A stretch of DNA of 64,000 nucleotides from Cacajao melanocephalus (taxonomy: Eukaryota > Chordata > Mammalia > Primates > Pitheciidae): positions 62,001 to 126,000 of the forward strand of contig CAUYLG010075688.1 in the NCBI GenBank assembly GCA_963573385.1, given 5' to 3'. How positions within the stretch are numbered: position 1 is the first letter of the stretch; every line of letters starts with the position of its first letter. Made by a program: the position numbers and the translations under genes. The notes below the pieces were generated by a model. That model searched no databases and had not been told where the DNA came from. It saw nothing but the letters and a program-made list of their open reading frames with translations. Below are positions 48,416 through 62,396 of this stretch, in pieces.

Positions 48416-49219
48416 CGGTATGTTGGGGAATCAAAATCTGTGTGTCTCTGTGTAGTTGACAGGCAGTATCTGGGCTAGTCCATTTGGGCCTGGGGTGAGA
48501 ACTGGGGTCCAGGGGAGGCATCTGAGATGTGTAGATGTGCTGTGCTCAGCTTGGGCTGAGAGGCCTGTGCCATTGAATGCTATGGCAGGCTGGGCAATTG
48601 GGCTGGCATTCTTCAACATCAACCCTGACATTCTATGGTTGTAGAAATCATTAGAGATTTACATATTAAAACTAAATATACAAAAGAAATACTATCAATA
48701 TCAAGATAAAGTCGTTTTAACAATTGTACTTAGCAATGCTAAAGTTTTTATAATTTGATGTTTGTTTCATTCACTTGCCATTAATTACATTAGAATTAAA
48801 AAATAGTTTTATACTTCACTAGAGAAGATTATTACACAAGAGAAAACTGCTTTGAGAATGGGTTATGGGTAAGGTATTGGTGTGGTTATTTAGTAGACAC
48901 AGTTTAATACCTTCTAGGTCAGTAATACAATGCTTAGGTCAAAATGTCGCATGATAAATAAGCAGCTGCAGGTATGCCGGGCCAGAACACATTGTGAATC
49001 ATTAGTTTTATTATGACATCTCCGTTTCCATCTGGGCTTCATTTTTTTTGCTACCACATCAATTTTCCATTTTCCCCTCCTCCTCCTTTCCTCTTTCCTC
49101 CTCTTAACCCATGCGTCTAGTTGCTTCATTCCATCTCTCGTCTCTTCAAATTCTTTTCTTTCATCTCAGGTTTCTTTAATCCCACATTTCGCATCTTCCA
49201 CTATTTTTGAAAATTGGTA
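48416..49219. other. Unique sequence, no gene recognised
   Basis: Opposed short frames at 48431-48644 have no domain. No named repeat. Confidence 0.5.
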
Positions 49220-49605
49220 TGATACGGTTTGGATCTGTGTTCCCACTCCAATCTCGTGTCAAAGTGTAATTCCCGATGCTGGGTGTGGGGCCTGCTGGAG
49301 GGTAATTGGATCAGGGGCAGTTTCTAATGGTTTAACACCATCCCCTGGTGCTGTTCTTGTGGTAGTGTTCCCCTGAGACGTGAGTATTTAAAAGTGTGCA
49401 GCACCTCCCCTCTCTCTTCCTCCTACTTTGGCTATGTAGACATGCCTGTGTCTCCTTCCCCTTCAGCCATGATTTTGTTTCCTGAGGCATCCCCAGCCAT
49501 GCTTCCTGTCCAGCCTGGAGAACCATGAGCCAATTAAACCTCTTTTCCTTGTAAATGACCCAGTCTCAAGCATTTCTTTATAGTAGTGTGAGAATGAACT
49601 AATAC
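49220..49605 (+). mobile_element. MST/THE1-type MaLR solo LTR
   Basis: Starts TGATACGGTTTGGATCTGTG, then 'ggtaattggatcaggggcag', 'ggtgctgttcttgtggtagt', 'tcagccatgattttgtttcc', 'gcatccccagccatgcttcc', 'gagccaattaaacctctttt' and ends 'gaatgaactaatac'. About 386 bp, full length, more diverged from THE1 than the copy at 33.6 kb. Its minus frame (49332-49526) is an artefact. Confidence 0.93.
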
Positions 49606-51738
<2,133 letters not shown>

Positions 51739-51745
51739 AAGGAGA

Positions 51746-52199
51746 AAACACAAAATCTACCATAAGTGACAGTTAAAAGGAACTGTACATGTCAGGTGGC
51801 AGTGTGGGTGGGTGTTATGATAACAAGCTGGTTGTCATCCCAGCCTTGGAAAGAGACACGTGACAAGCAGGGTCATGGAGGGTGTGGTGATCCTGCCAGG
51901 CATCTCAGGCACAGCTGTGGGTTGGTGAGAAGAACTGAATGACAATGGGGGCATGAAGTACCATGGTCTGCATTTTCTTTCTTCACCCACTGCCAGAAAA
52001 CGGTCAGATGATGCTTCCCTAGGTAAGAGGTAGGCACGTCTTCCTCTGGAGGGGATGAAACATCCCAGAGAAAAGACTTAGATATTGACGACTTGTCCCT
52101 AATAAAAGTTACTTCTGTGTGCCACATACCTGTCCACTGACCTGCAACTAACTCGGCCTGCCCCAGCAACTTCAAGTCAACATGTTGGTGCTTCATCTT
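51746..52199. other. Unassigned sequence, possibly LTR-like
   Basis: 'cctaataaaagttacttctg' near 52098 hints at a poly-A signal of an LTR, but nothing else is recognisable. The 107-aa minus frame at 51873-52196 has no domain. Confidence 0.35.
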
Positions 52200-53690
52200 T
52201 AAGTATGAAAAGAAAACAGGGATTATTAGATATGCAAGGGGTGATGGAAGAAAAAGTCTAAATCAAAAACCAAATCAACAAAAAATGAAACTCAGAGAAC
52301 ATGGTGAGATGAACAATTTTCAGAAAGATCATAATTAATGCCCTTGGAAAGATGAAAAAGATAATCCGTTCATGAAGAAAGAAGAGGTTGTTTTTTGAAC
52401 ATTCAAACAACAAAGAACAGTTCTTATAAATAAAAATATGGAAAAGTCTAAATGTAATAGTCAATAAAAGTGTTCAGGTTTTAGAATAAAAAGAAATAGA
52501 GACATTGGGGAGCAAAGGTAAGAGAACTGGAGACTCCATCCAGGTGGTCCAAATATCTAAGAGTAGGAGCTCCAGAAAGAGTAAACAGAAAATTATACAA
52601 AAAATTATCAAACAAGTAATATAATATTTCTTAGAATCAAAGACAGCTTATTTCCATAATGAAATAACTCAATAAATGTCCAGCACTAGGAGTAAAAGAG
52701 CCACCATAGGTCATATCACTATGTATTTCAGAATAATGATTAGAAAAAGTTCTGAAAAACTTCCAGAGGAGAGAGACAGGTCAAAAAGCCTGGAAATGAA
52801 AGACATCTGATTTCTTAAAAGTAACACTGGAATCTAGAAGATAAAGGAAGAACAGTTTTAAAATTTATATCTTCAACTTCAACTTCTAAACTTAAATAAA
52901 TTGTCATTCAGGACTGAGGATGGAATATAGAAACATTGAGGTATAAAAAATGTCAAGAATTTACTTTTTGTGCATCTTTTCTCAGGAAGCTGCTGGAAGA
53001 CCTATTTCAACCAAATGAAGGGTGGAAAATCTAAGAAAGAGATAGACATGTGCTCTAGGGAACAGAGAATATAACACAGAAGAGATAGAAATTGAATTGT
53101 TAATGAGAGCAAAGCAAATTTCAGGTCAACAGCCATGCAGCTGCCTAGAAAGCAGCCAGTCCAGATTGAAGTAAATGGGAAAGTGGAAAGCAAATGGAAT
53201 TGATGAATTTTCTGACGCATTGGATCATGTGAAAGGATAGTGTCACAGGATGTCAAGACAGTAAATATTCAAAGAAAATTTAAGAATATTAAAATAAGGT
53301 ACATATTAAATGTAGGCAAAAGAAAAGGTGGCATAAAAATGAATATAAATATTTTTACTGACAATACATCATGTGTGTATAACAATTTAAGTATTAATTT
53401 TGGGTTAATTCAAAATAAGATAAAAATTATATTGAAAGCATAAAAAGAAAAAAAGAGCATCCAGGTATACTAAAATCCACAGCTTATGAAATGTTGGGTT
53501 GATATTACATAAAATTATTGAAAAAAATGATTTTTGTATATGTGTGTCATTTGGGACTATCAGAGAAGGAGATAATAACTGAAAAGATTAAATGTGGTTT
53601 TCTCCGGGGAAAAAGAATGAAGAGGACACTCAGAAGACAAAGACTGTTGATTTTTTTTGTTGTTATAATCTTCTTAGGACTCTTTATTTA
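52200..53690 (+). mobile_element. L1M/HAL1-like 5' region, old
   Basis: The sense block with 'aaattatacaaaaaattatc', 'tttcttagaatcaaagacag', 'aaaaacttccagaggagaga', 'acactggaatctagaagata', 'catcttttctcaggaagctg' and 'ctggaagacctatttcaacc' follows an old L1M or HAL1 segment. There is no intact ORF1. The boundaries are approximate, and the last 300 bases are the least certain. Confidence 0.6.
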
Positions 53691-53763
53691 ATGTTTACAA
53701 CTACTTGCAAGTAATAATATAAATAAAACAATATTAATAAAAAATAAGTTATTAACTCAGTAT

Positions 53764-54054
53764 TTTTTTTCTTTTGAGATGGAGTCTTGCTCTGTCACCC
53801 AGTTTGTAGTGCAGTGGTGTGATCTTGGCACACTGCAAACTTTGACTCCCGGGTTCAAGTGATTCTCCTGCTTCAGCCTCCTGAGTAGCAGGGATCACAC
53901 GCACATACTACCATGCCTGGCTAATTTTTATATTTTTAGTAGAGACAAGTTTCACCATGTTGGTCAGGCTGGTCTCAAACTCCTGACCTTGTGATCTGCC
54001 CACCTCCACTTCCCAAAGTGCTAGGATTACAGGTGTGAGTCACTGTGCCCGGCC
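53764..54054 (-). mobile_element. Alu with 8-bp or longer target duplication
   Basis: Antisense Alu from 'ttttgagatggagtcttgct' to 'gagtcactgtgcccggcc'. 'cagtattt' occurs at 53758-53765 and 54061-54068. The 68-aa minus frame at 53975-54181 is an artefact. Confidence 0.95.
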
Positions 54055-54068
54055 TCACCCCAGTATTT

Positions 54069-57000
54069 CTAACACCTAGCAGCTCAACATGAAGAAATGA
54101 CTGCCTGATCAAATGCTGAGGTCCCATCTCTGTGTGAAATCTGAGGGCAGAATGAGTGACTTTGTTGTCACTGGCACACATCGAACAATAATGTTCAAGA
54201 AAAATACAAACAAATACACTCTAAGCAATGAATCCATGTCACCATTACACATCAGGAATGCTCTGTTGTAAAGTGCTCATCAGTTTGGGCTTAACCACCA
54301 TGTGGGCCTAGAGGAGAAAGAAGTTTTGTTGTGATAGAAAAAGAGGGTCTGCAACTGAAGGAGATGTTTCTGAAGACTCTTTGTCCTGGGTAGGGTTGGT
54401 TTGTCAGGCAGGTGCAGAGGGAGCTGGGAATGCCTCAGGGACTTTAATGAAATGCAGAAATGGGCGGGTGGTGGGGAGGAATGTAAAGAACTTGGGAGAA
54501 TAAGAAGACTCCTGCATTCAGACTTCAGATGATCACTCGAATGAACAAAAGAGTCTGTAGTTTAAGGCAAATTCTATTTTTAATTAAAGAATAATCTAGA
54601 TAGATATTCTGTGGCACAGTTTTATTGCTCGTCAAATTGATTTTTTTCCTCTGCAAGACTATACTTCTCTTGTCAGCGTTGTTGAAGTTAGACCTTTCAG
54701 AAAAGGTTGGATTTTTATTACTTCAAATTAGAGTCTATAATTTCCCCCATGAAACATGTGCAGAATATATACGGATAAGTATCTTTTACTTTCCCCATCA
54801 AGCGTTCTATGTTTACTGGAAGGCAAAGATTCTAAACAGGAGGGGACCAGTAGACAGCCTATATTTATCTCCTCTACCTGGAGAGCCTGTAGCTCTTGTG
54901 ATGTGGGTATCTACTGGATTCCAGACCCAAGAACAATAATGCCATCTGTTTATGTGCGGGTCACCAGCTAGCAGATGGTAAACTTAGGTAAGGTTGCTTT
55001 TCTATTTTGGGATTTACTGAGAACAGGAGAGTTCATATTCTTTCTCTGTGTGTGTGTCTCTTTCTCTCTAATATTTGAAAAGCACTTTTTATTTTTGACT
55101 AGTGTTGGTTCTAAAAAGCACTTCTTATAAGTGAGATAAGAAGAGTTGTGTGTCTGTACATCTTCTATTGGAGGGCAATAACAGTCTGTCCACAGATTTT
55201 TTGTTTTGGGGATAGGAAAAGCAGTAATATGCAGAAGTCTGCAGATGCCAATGGAAGGTCAGAGACAGAAAGCCAGGTGCTTGGGCAGCCTCTGGAACAC
55301 ACATGTCTGTGGTCATTTTCTGTGAGAAGAATGGCAAGGATAGTGTCCTGATGTCTCTGTTCTGCTCTAGGGAAGGGAGGGCTCCCTAGTGAAACTTGGC
55401 CCATCATACATAAATAGCATGTTTTCCCCAGACTTTTGACCCTGAAGTTCTCGGCTTCACCAGTTGGTGAACACAGATATTCAAAAATTGATTTCCTGAG
55501 ACCTCACCTCCCCATGCTCAACTGTGAAGAGTCCCGTGTTTTATGTGCTGTAAGCATCCTTCGAGACTTGTGTCTGTGTTTAGAAGCACTCTGTCCCAAG
55601 CTGTAAGCTCGTTTTCTTTGAGGAATCACCCCCTTGTCAGCTACTGGTTAATCTCTCTTGGGAATCAGAAATGTCCTTTAGTATTATGATTACTTGTGGT
55701 ACAGAAGGTTCTGATTTGAGCTCCAAAGTATTGAGCATCTCATAATGTAGCTCTTTCATGTAACACTAGGTATGGCTAGCTAAGCCCAAGTTTTAAACAT
55801 CCCACAAAGTCACATTTGGAATAAATGACCCAGACTTGATGGTCTGGGTAGCTGCAGGTGCTTCTGCCACCAGCACTGCCATAAGAATTTGAACTCTGCA
55901 GGAACACAAGGCAGTGGGTGGTGCTTAGGCCAACCAACTGGTCTAGTACATGATCACCTCTTTGATCCAGCCAGCTCTTTCTGCCACTCTGGATGCTACC
56001 GCTACCCTTTTCCCTGTGTAATGTCTTCAATGATTCTCCCAAGCCACAGCAGTTTCATGATGGGAGAACAATCCTTTCTGTATTACATTTAATCATGGTG
56101 CGTCCTGCAGTGACATAGTCACCTCACTCCCCATGTGTAGCTATATTCTGCCAAATGAATGGGTTGAGAAAAGCCTGGTATCACTGAACCCAGGAATAAC
56201 TCCGGATCTTATATGCCAAAGGCTTCTTGACTCATCGCAAAATTTTATGTTGAGGGACCCTGCTGTAGCTCTGCAATCTGGCTTTCATTGGCCCTAGCCT
56301 CTCATGTCTGGCAATCATGTCTCTTTGTATCTAAACACTAAGCCCTGGGGTAGACAGATTTTCAAAAACCTAAGTGTCCTGCTCAAAATCAGAAATATAT
56401 ACATGCAACTCAGCAATTCAACTCTGCTGCTAGAAATATCCAAATTGAATACACATGGATTGCAGAAAGTGGTATGATCCCTAACTACTCTCCTGGAAAA
56501 AGGAGGAGGGTAATTATGGCCTCATCTTGTCAGGAAACAGAAGTTCCAGAAGTAATTCTGGTGTCATTGTTAACAAAACACAGTTGTCCCCTTGCAATAT
56601 CAACATTTGCATAACAACTTTTTCATAAAGCGGCAGAGGAAACACTCCTTCCAAAATTCAGACTGTAAAAATTTATCCAAAAGTCAGATGTCATCATTTC
56701 TGTTGCATGTTTTTTCCTAAATTCCTTCCTACTTAACTATCTTTTTGCCCCTCTATGTGAATTCCGCTGTATTCTGGTATTATCTTTGTGTTAAATCGAA
56801 TCTGAGGCATCTCCGGGGTGGACATGCATTGATTAGTAATCAAGATGTTCATTTTCTTTCACATACATGAAAAGCCTTTCCATATTATTACTAACTTCAG
56901 GTAGAGTCAGGCTCAGGCAATGAAGGCTGATGCCTGAAGTACTCCCTCACTGGCTCCTCCAAATATATTGTAACTGATTTATGGGTTATCTTTGTGAATA

Positions 57001-57689
57001 AAACTGATTATCTCTGCTTGAAGATGTTATTGTTATACAATTTAAAAAATACGCCCAAAGAATAAGAGTCTTGCTCCATTAAGAAGTAACTCACAACCTT
57101 CTTTTTCTTCTCATTTTCTTCCTTTTTCTCCTTGCAGTATGTTTGCAGAGTTGCTAGCTTTAAAGATCTGCCTTGGCATGTTAGTGCATTTGTAATGAAT
57201 ATAATTTCTTGCTCTGGATATGGACTTTCTCAGGACATGAGGATTCCATTGACTGAAGGTTAATGCAAGAAATAGTACACCCTGTATTGAATGTTGTAAG
57301 ATACAGTCTAGGGTGATAAAAATTGGCTTGCTTTATAGAATTTAAATGAATTTCAATCTTAGTGCCTCCTGAATGAAAATGAAGAAAATTATTTTTATGA
57401 AAGTTTAGGAACATGTTATGTATGTCATTGTGGACTAGTGACACAAGTCTATCTTCAGATTTTTAAGAATATGGTGTTGGGTCAATTTCTAAGGAATTGG
57501 GGAATCAGCTGTCTGAACATGATGCTGAGTTTATTAGAAGGCCATTTCTGAGGCTGCTAACACTCAGTAGATCTAAAGAAACATGGCGAAATGTAGTGGA
57601 CCCAGGGTTACAACCTAGCTCTTAAAGGGAACTTCGTGACAGTTCTGAGGTGTCGGGAAAAGCAGAAATGCTGGAGAGCCCAGTTTGCC
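54069..57689. other. 3.6 kb of unique sequence, no gene recognised
   Basis: Frames at 54625-54971 (+), 55125-55407 (both strands) and 55776-56092 (both strands) overlap one another and have no domain. 55800-56340 has a texture that could be an eroded ERV interior, but I cannot support it. A CT/GT-rich run lies at 55043-55073. Confidence 0.45.
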
Positions 57690-57775
57690 TCTTTGACTCA
57701 TCTCTTACTGCTGGGTGATTTTAAGCAACTTACTTCACTTCTCGGAACTCAGTTTCTCCACCTGTAAGCTTCTCA
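57690..57775 (+). mobile_element. MIR fragment
   Basis: 'tttaagcaacttacttcact' followed by 'ctcggaactcagtttctcca' and 'cctgtaagc' follows the sense MIR core. Confidence 0.68.
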
Positions 57776-57779
57776 TCTT

Positions 57780-58070
57780 TTCACTCATTTGAGATATTTT
57801 TTTGAGGAACAGAATTTCTTGATTTTTATGCAGTAAAACATATATGTTTCCCTTTTATACTTAGTGATTTCTTTTTAGGTCTTGTTTAAGAAATCTTTTC
57901 CTGTGTAAAAGTCACAGTGAGGAAATCCTCACATATTGTCTTCTAAAAGCTTTAATGTCTTGCTTTTCATATAAGATCTATACTCAAACTGGAATTAATT
58001 TCTGGGTAAATTGTAAAAAAGATATTTTTTTCCATATGCATTTGTAAACATCACAGTATGTCTCTTTGCA
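57780..58070 (-). mobile_element. Antisense L1M fragment, left of the LTR insertion
   Basis: 'aggtcttgtttaagaaatct', 'ttgtcttctaaaagctttaa', 'tcaaactggaattaatttct' and 'ttttccatatgcatttgtaa' are antisense L1M ORF2. Confidence 0.8.
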
Positions 58071-58074
58071 TATG

Positions 58075-58438
58075 GTGTGTTGCTTTAACAGAATACATGG
58101 GCTGGGTAATTTATAAAGAATAGACTTTTATTGCCTCACAGGTCTGGAGGCTGGAAAGTTCAAGATTGAGGAGCCGGTATTTGGAAAGGGCCTTCTTGCT
58201 GCATCATTCCATGGCAGAAGGGCAAAGAGAGGGTGAGAGCAGCAGGAGGGGGCTGGACTCCTTCTTTTATAAGGAACACATCTCGTTGATGATGAACCTA
58301 CTTCCACAGTAACAGCATTAGTCTATGTGCTGGGGCAGAACCCTCATGCCCTGATCACCTCCCAGAGGTCCCACCTCTTAATACTGTTACAGTGATCATT
58401 AAATCTCAAAAAAGGGACACACATTCAAACCACAGCAG
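58075..58438 (-). mobile_element. MaLR-type LTR inserted in L1M
   Basis: It follows the LTR at 40662-40986: 'gggctgggtaatttataaag', 'gggccttcttgctgcatcat', 'ccttcttttataaggaacac', 'tcccacctcttaatactgtt' and 'acacattcaaaccacagca'. The usual first 20 bases are short or missing. L1M continues on both sides, so the LTR is the younger of the two. Confidence 0.85.
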
Positions 58439-58559
58439 CAGCATACATTAGTTTAATGATGAACTTATTGCAAATCTATCATTTATCCTACTGTTCTGAA
58501 GTGAAACCTCAAACCTCTATCAAATGACCATGTAGGATTGGGGCTGAGGCAGAGCCCTG

Positions 58560-58702
58560 CTTCTCTTCAGTATCACCCACTGTTGACCAATCTTGATATC
58601 TGGGACAGCAAGGCCACCTTCTTGTTTTTCTGTTTCTTCAAAACAGTCTTGGATTTTTATTACCTTTTTTTTCCCAATGAATAAAATATTACCTGATCAA
58701 GT

Positions 58703-58754
<52 letters not shown>

Positions 58755-58990
58755 TGTCCACAATGGTTTGGAATATTGACTGGAGCTGTATTGAATGTAC
58801 AAATGAATTTGGATGATTTGATATCTTTACAATATTGAATATTCCCAGCCAAGGGTATGATATAATTGTATTTCCATAGATCTTCTTTAATATTTTGTAA
58901 TGAAACTCCTTAGTTTTCTTGGGAGGGGAGTTTCTATCTTTTGTTATTACTAAATATTTGAAAATGCTGATACCATAGAACACATTTAAA
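58560..58990 (-). mobile_element. Antisense L1M ORF2 fragment, right of the LTR insertion
   Basis: 'accaatcttgatatctggga', 'cttcaaaacagtcttggatt', 'ggagctgtattgaatgtaca', 'gatatctttacaatattgaa' and 'catagatcttctttaatatt' are antisense L1M ORF2, interrupted by a CA repeat. L1 resemblance fades around 58900-58990. Confidence 0.82.
58706..58750. repeat. (CA)n microsatellite, about 22 units
   Basis: Uninterrupted CA repeat of about 45 bp inside L1M, likely length-variable. It gives His/Thr frames on + (58593-58838) and a Cys/Val frame on -. Confidence 0.97.
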
Positions 58991-59045
58991 GAGAAATATG
59001 CCCCATATACAAAAAAATAGAGGGTAGGTGAATTGCGTAAACTGT
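58886..59045. repeat. Direct repeat, copy 1 (160 bp)
   Basis: From 'tttaatattttgtaatgaaa' to 'gaattgcgtaaactgtg'. It matches 59440-59600 with about six differences in 160 bases and no length change. Its left part continues out of the antisense L1M, so this is probably the source copy. Confidence 0.96.
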
Positions 59046-59439
59046 GATGAATTTTCAGCAGGTGGACACATTTGCATAATCCATGCCAGGACCCGGGGGA
59101 CCCTTGTGCCTTCTCCTGATCTCTACTTTATTCTTTCTGCCACATGCAACCTCCCTAGCCTATTCCAGCACATTTCTGGGTTGTTAGTATACATCCAGGG
59201 GTTACTAGCCAAATTCCCACATAGATACAGTATGATTTATTGACCAGATCAAACTTCAGCACCAGGTATGCACTTTTCCTCAAAAACAAATTTGCGAAAA
59301 GTGATGTGGTGTATAAAAATAGTTTTGGGATCTGACTGCCAAGACTGGTGGGGGCCAGCAGAGCAGCAGCTGAGACTGGAAGTCGAACGAGTTGCTGTGT
59401 GGGAATATTTCTCACCTAGATGGCACACACTTTACATTT
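59046..59439. other. Unique spacer between the two direct repeats
   Basis: About 394 bp, not repeated elsewhere in the window and no family recognised. The 86-aa minus frame at 59155-59415 has no domain. Confidence 0.6.
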
Positions 59440-59600
59440 TTTAATATTTTGTAATGAAACTCCTTAGTTTTCTTGGGAGGAGAGTTTCTATCTTTTGTTA
59501 TTACTGAATATTTGAAAATGCTGATACCATAGAACACATTTAAAGAGAAATATGCCCCATATACAAAAAAAATGGGGGTAGGTGAATTGCGTAAAATGTG
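59440..59600. repeat. Direct repeat, copy 2 (160 bp)
   Basis: Near-identical to 58886-59045 at an offset of 554 bases. Its left flank is not L1, and its right flank does not match the spacer, so this is a dispersed copy and not a simple two-unit tandem. Confidence 0.96.
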
Positions 59601-59898
59601 CAGGGTCGGGTGTCTGCCAGGAGCAAGCAGGGAGACCTGGAGGCTCTAAATCCAGTGCACAGGATGTGGAGCCAGATAGGGGGCCAGGGGTAGGCGTGCG
59701 TTAACACACATGTGCCTCTCGATCATGCCACTGACAGCAGTTGCTCTGCTCCTCTTTGCAACGTTGAAAAAACGGCATCTCTTTCCTTGTATCTTCCAAT
59801 ATCTTTTTTTGAAAACGAAATCTGCTTTCATTTGCAGTTTAGTTCTTCTTCACTTCTAATCAGAAATAAAGATGTGGGTGATTTAAGAACCCATAATA
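59601..59898. other. Unique sequence, no feature recognised
   Basis: No named repeat. Overlapping opposed frames at 59646-59966 are not supported. Confidence 0.5.
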
Positions 59899-60125
59899 GG
59901 CCAGGCGCAGTGGCTCTTGCCTGTAATCCCAGGACTTTGGGAGGCCGAGGTGGGTGGATCACCTGAGGTCAGGAGTTCAAGACCACTCTGGCCAACATGT
60001 TGAAACCTTATCTATACTAAAATTACAAAAAAAAACTAGCCAGGCATGGTGGTGTGTGCTTGTAATCCCAGCTACTTGGGAGGCTGAGGCAGGAGAATAG
60101 CTTGAACCTGGGAGGTGGAGGTTGT
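59899..60125 (+). mobile_element. Alu (AluS-like), 3' truncated, no tail
   Basis: It starts with a complete head, 'ggccaggcgcagtggctctt', and follows Alu through 'gaacctgggaggtggaggtt', then stops at about 60125 and continues into unrelated 'acaatctgatttattaatct'. The last 60-70 bases and the poly-A tail are absent. Confidence 0.95.
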
Positions 60126-62074
60126 ACAATCTGATTTATTAATCTATGAGAAAAGAACGTTTTGATGAAGTTCTATTCTACCCTTGTGGAATCTATCTGT
60201 TCTTTGTTGGTTTGCTTTATCTCACCACTTTTGTTTGAACTGAAATACTGGAGCATTGAGTTAGAGAAAATTCTTAAACTGTACTTTCTTTCTAATACTG
60301 TAAGTTATCTTAGACATTGGTCTCCAAAATAATGAAGTATCATCATGTGGCTGGGATCTCACCATACTCCGGGGAAACAAACTCGTTAGAGATGTGGTAT
60401 AAACTATGTTAAATAACGTTAGAAATTCTAGAAGTTCCATCCAATCTCACTCGATATTGCAACTTATTTACCTTTATAGATTTGGGCAAATTAGTTTCTT
60501 AATTATCTCCTATAATTGCACATCAGACTAAGCAATGTCCCTTTACAAACTGCTTCCAGGAGAGGTTTCGGTTCAGAACGTGACATGGAGGTTCCAGGAT
60601 GACCCTCAGCTCGTCCACATGCTTTTATGAATATTCATAGAGAGAGTAAAAATTCACCATCAGAGAGGGAATTTGAGGTCTGGAAAGACACAAGAGGGAT
60701 CACAATAAAACCAACTGTACTGAATAATGAAAACCATTAAGCCAAACAGATTTATTTGGATTTGTAAAACTAAGCAAATAAAAGTAATGAACTCGATGTT
60801 TTTATTTTGTGGATTGTGTACTGTTCCATAACGATATTCTTCTAAGCTAATTTTTAAATATATTTGCAACAATAGTAGCCTCATTGGGTAACTGTATAGC
60901 TTCCACAGAGTACTCTAAAGTATATCTATTCACTTAGAAATAATATTTCCCATGGTACCATCATGTGTGCTGGGGGATTGACGCAGGATCTGCAGAATTA
61001 GGGAGACCTGTATGGGAATCCTTTGAAACGTGGCCTTGCAAGTGTTTTCCTTGACCACTCTGACTTTTCACGCCTGGTGCACCATTTCAGCAGAAGGATA
61101 CCTATTTTTCCTGTAAGTGACTTGGACAAGCAGCATGAGTTTAACATTTTGGTAGGGCTTTTCTTTTCTAACCTTTTGAGTGCCTTTTGAATGTATGAGG
61201 AATAAAAGCTCTCACACTGAGAAGAGACATTAAAAATAACTCCCCAAACTCCCTTAATACGTGATCACCTTTAATAATACCAACAAGTGCACTCCAGGGA
61301 GGTTCACACAATTTGAACTCAAATTAAAGGCAGATGACTATCAAGTGAAGTCTGACTCTCAGAACATTACAGTTAATTAAAATGTCACATTTTCTGTGAC
61401 AGTGATAGGATATTGGGACACCAGAGGGTCTCCATCATTAATGGGTTAACATTCTTAGCAAATAAATGTTGACCTAATTTTTAAAGATTAAACATAGCAC
61501 AGCATTTTGTGGGCATAGTTCGGTCAGAGAATGCATTTTTTTTCAGAATAAAAAAATTAATTCCTGTGCACTTTCAGGATAATTGAAAAGTTTATATTGT
61601 GTAGAGATTAAGTGCAGATAAAGCAGTGTATTTTCCCTATATTGTTTGGAATACAGTTTGCTGTAAAAGATAATCCCACAATTTATAATCTAGACATCTT
61701 ATTATTAGACTTTAGTAGGCTTTTATAAAATGAACTGGATATTTTTTAATTATCTTCTCTTTTTTAAAGCTCTTTAATGCTTCCCAATCCCTGCCCAAGA
61801 GTGACCTTTGTAGGGAAGTTGGCTGGCTGCCAGGAGGAGGACGTTTGAGTCAGAACACAGAAGCGGCGGCACCACACCGATAGCTGTGTGCCCCGCAGGA
61901 TCACCCCGAAAGGAATCTTGTAGATGTGCTTCTCCCAGTTGCCTTTGGGGGTCCAATACAAAATGAATACCTTATATTTCAAGCAAATCGAAAGAAAATT
62001 GACAAAGGATAATTTTACTAAGAAGTATTTTTTGAAACGGGGATTTTGACTGATGTTAATATAAATAAATACAC
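60126..62074. other. 1.9 kb of unique AT-rich sequence, no gene recognised
   Basis: No named repeat. The frames at 60660-60884 (-) and 61764-61982 (-) show no domain. Confidence 0.5.
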
Positions 62075-62396
<322 letters not shown>

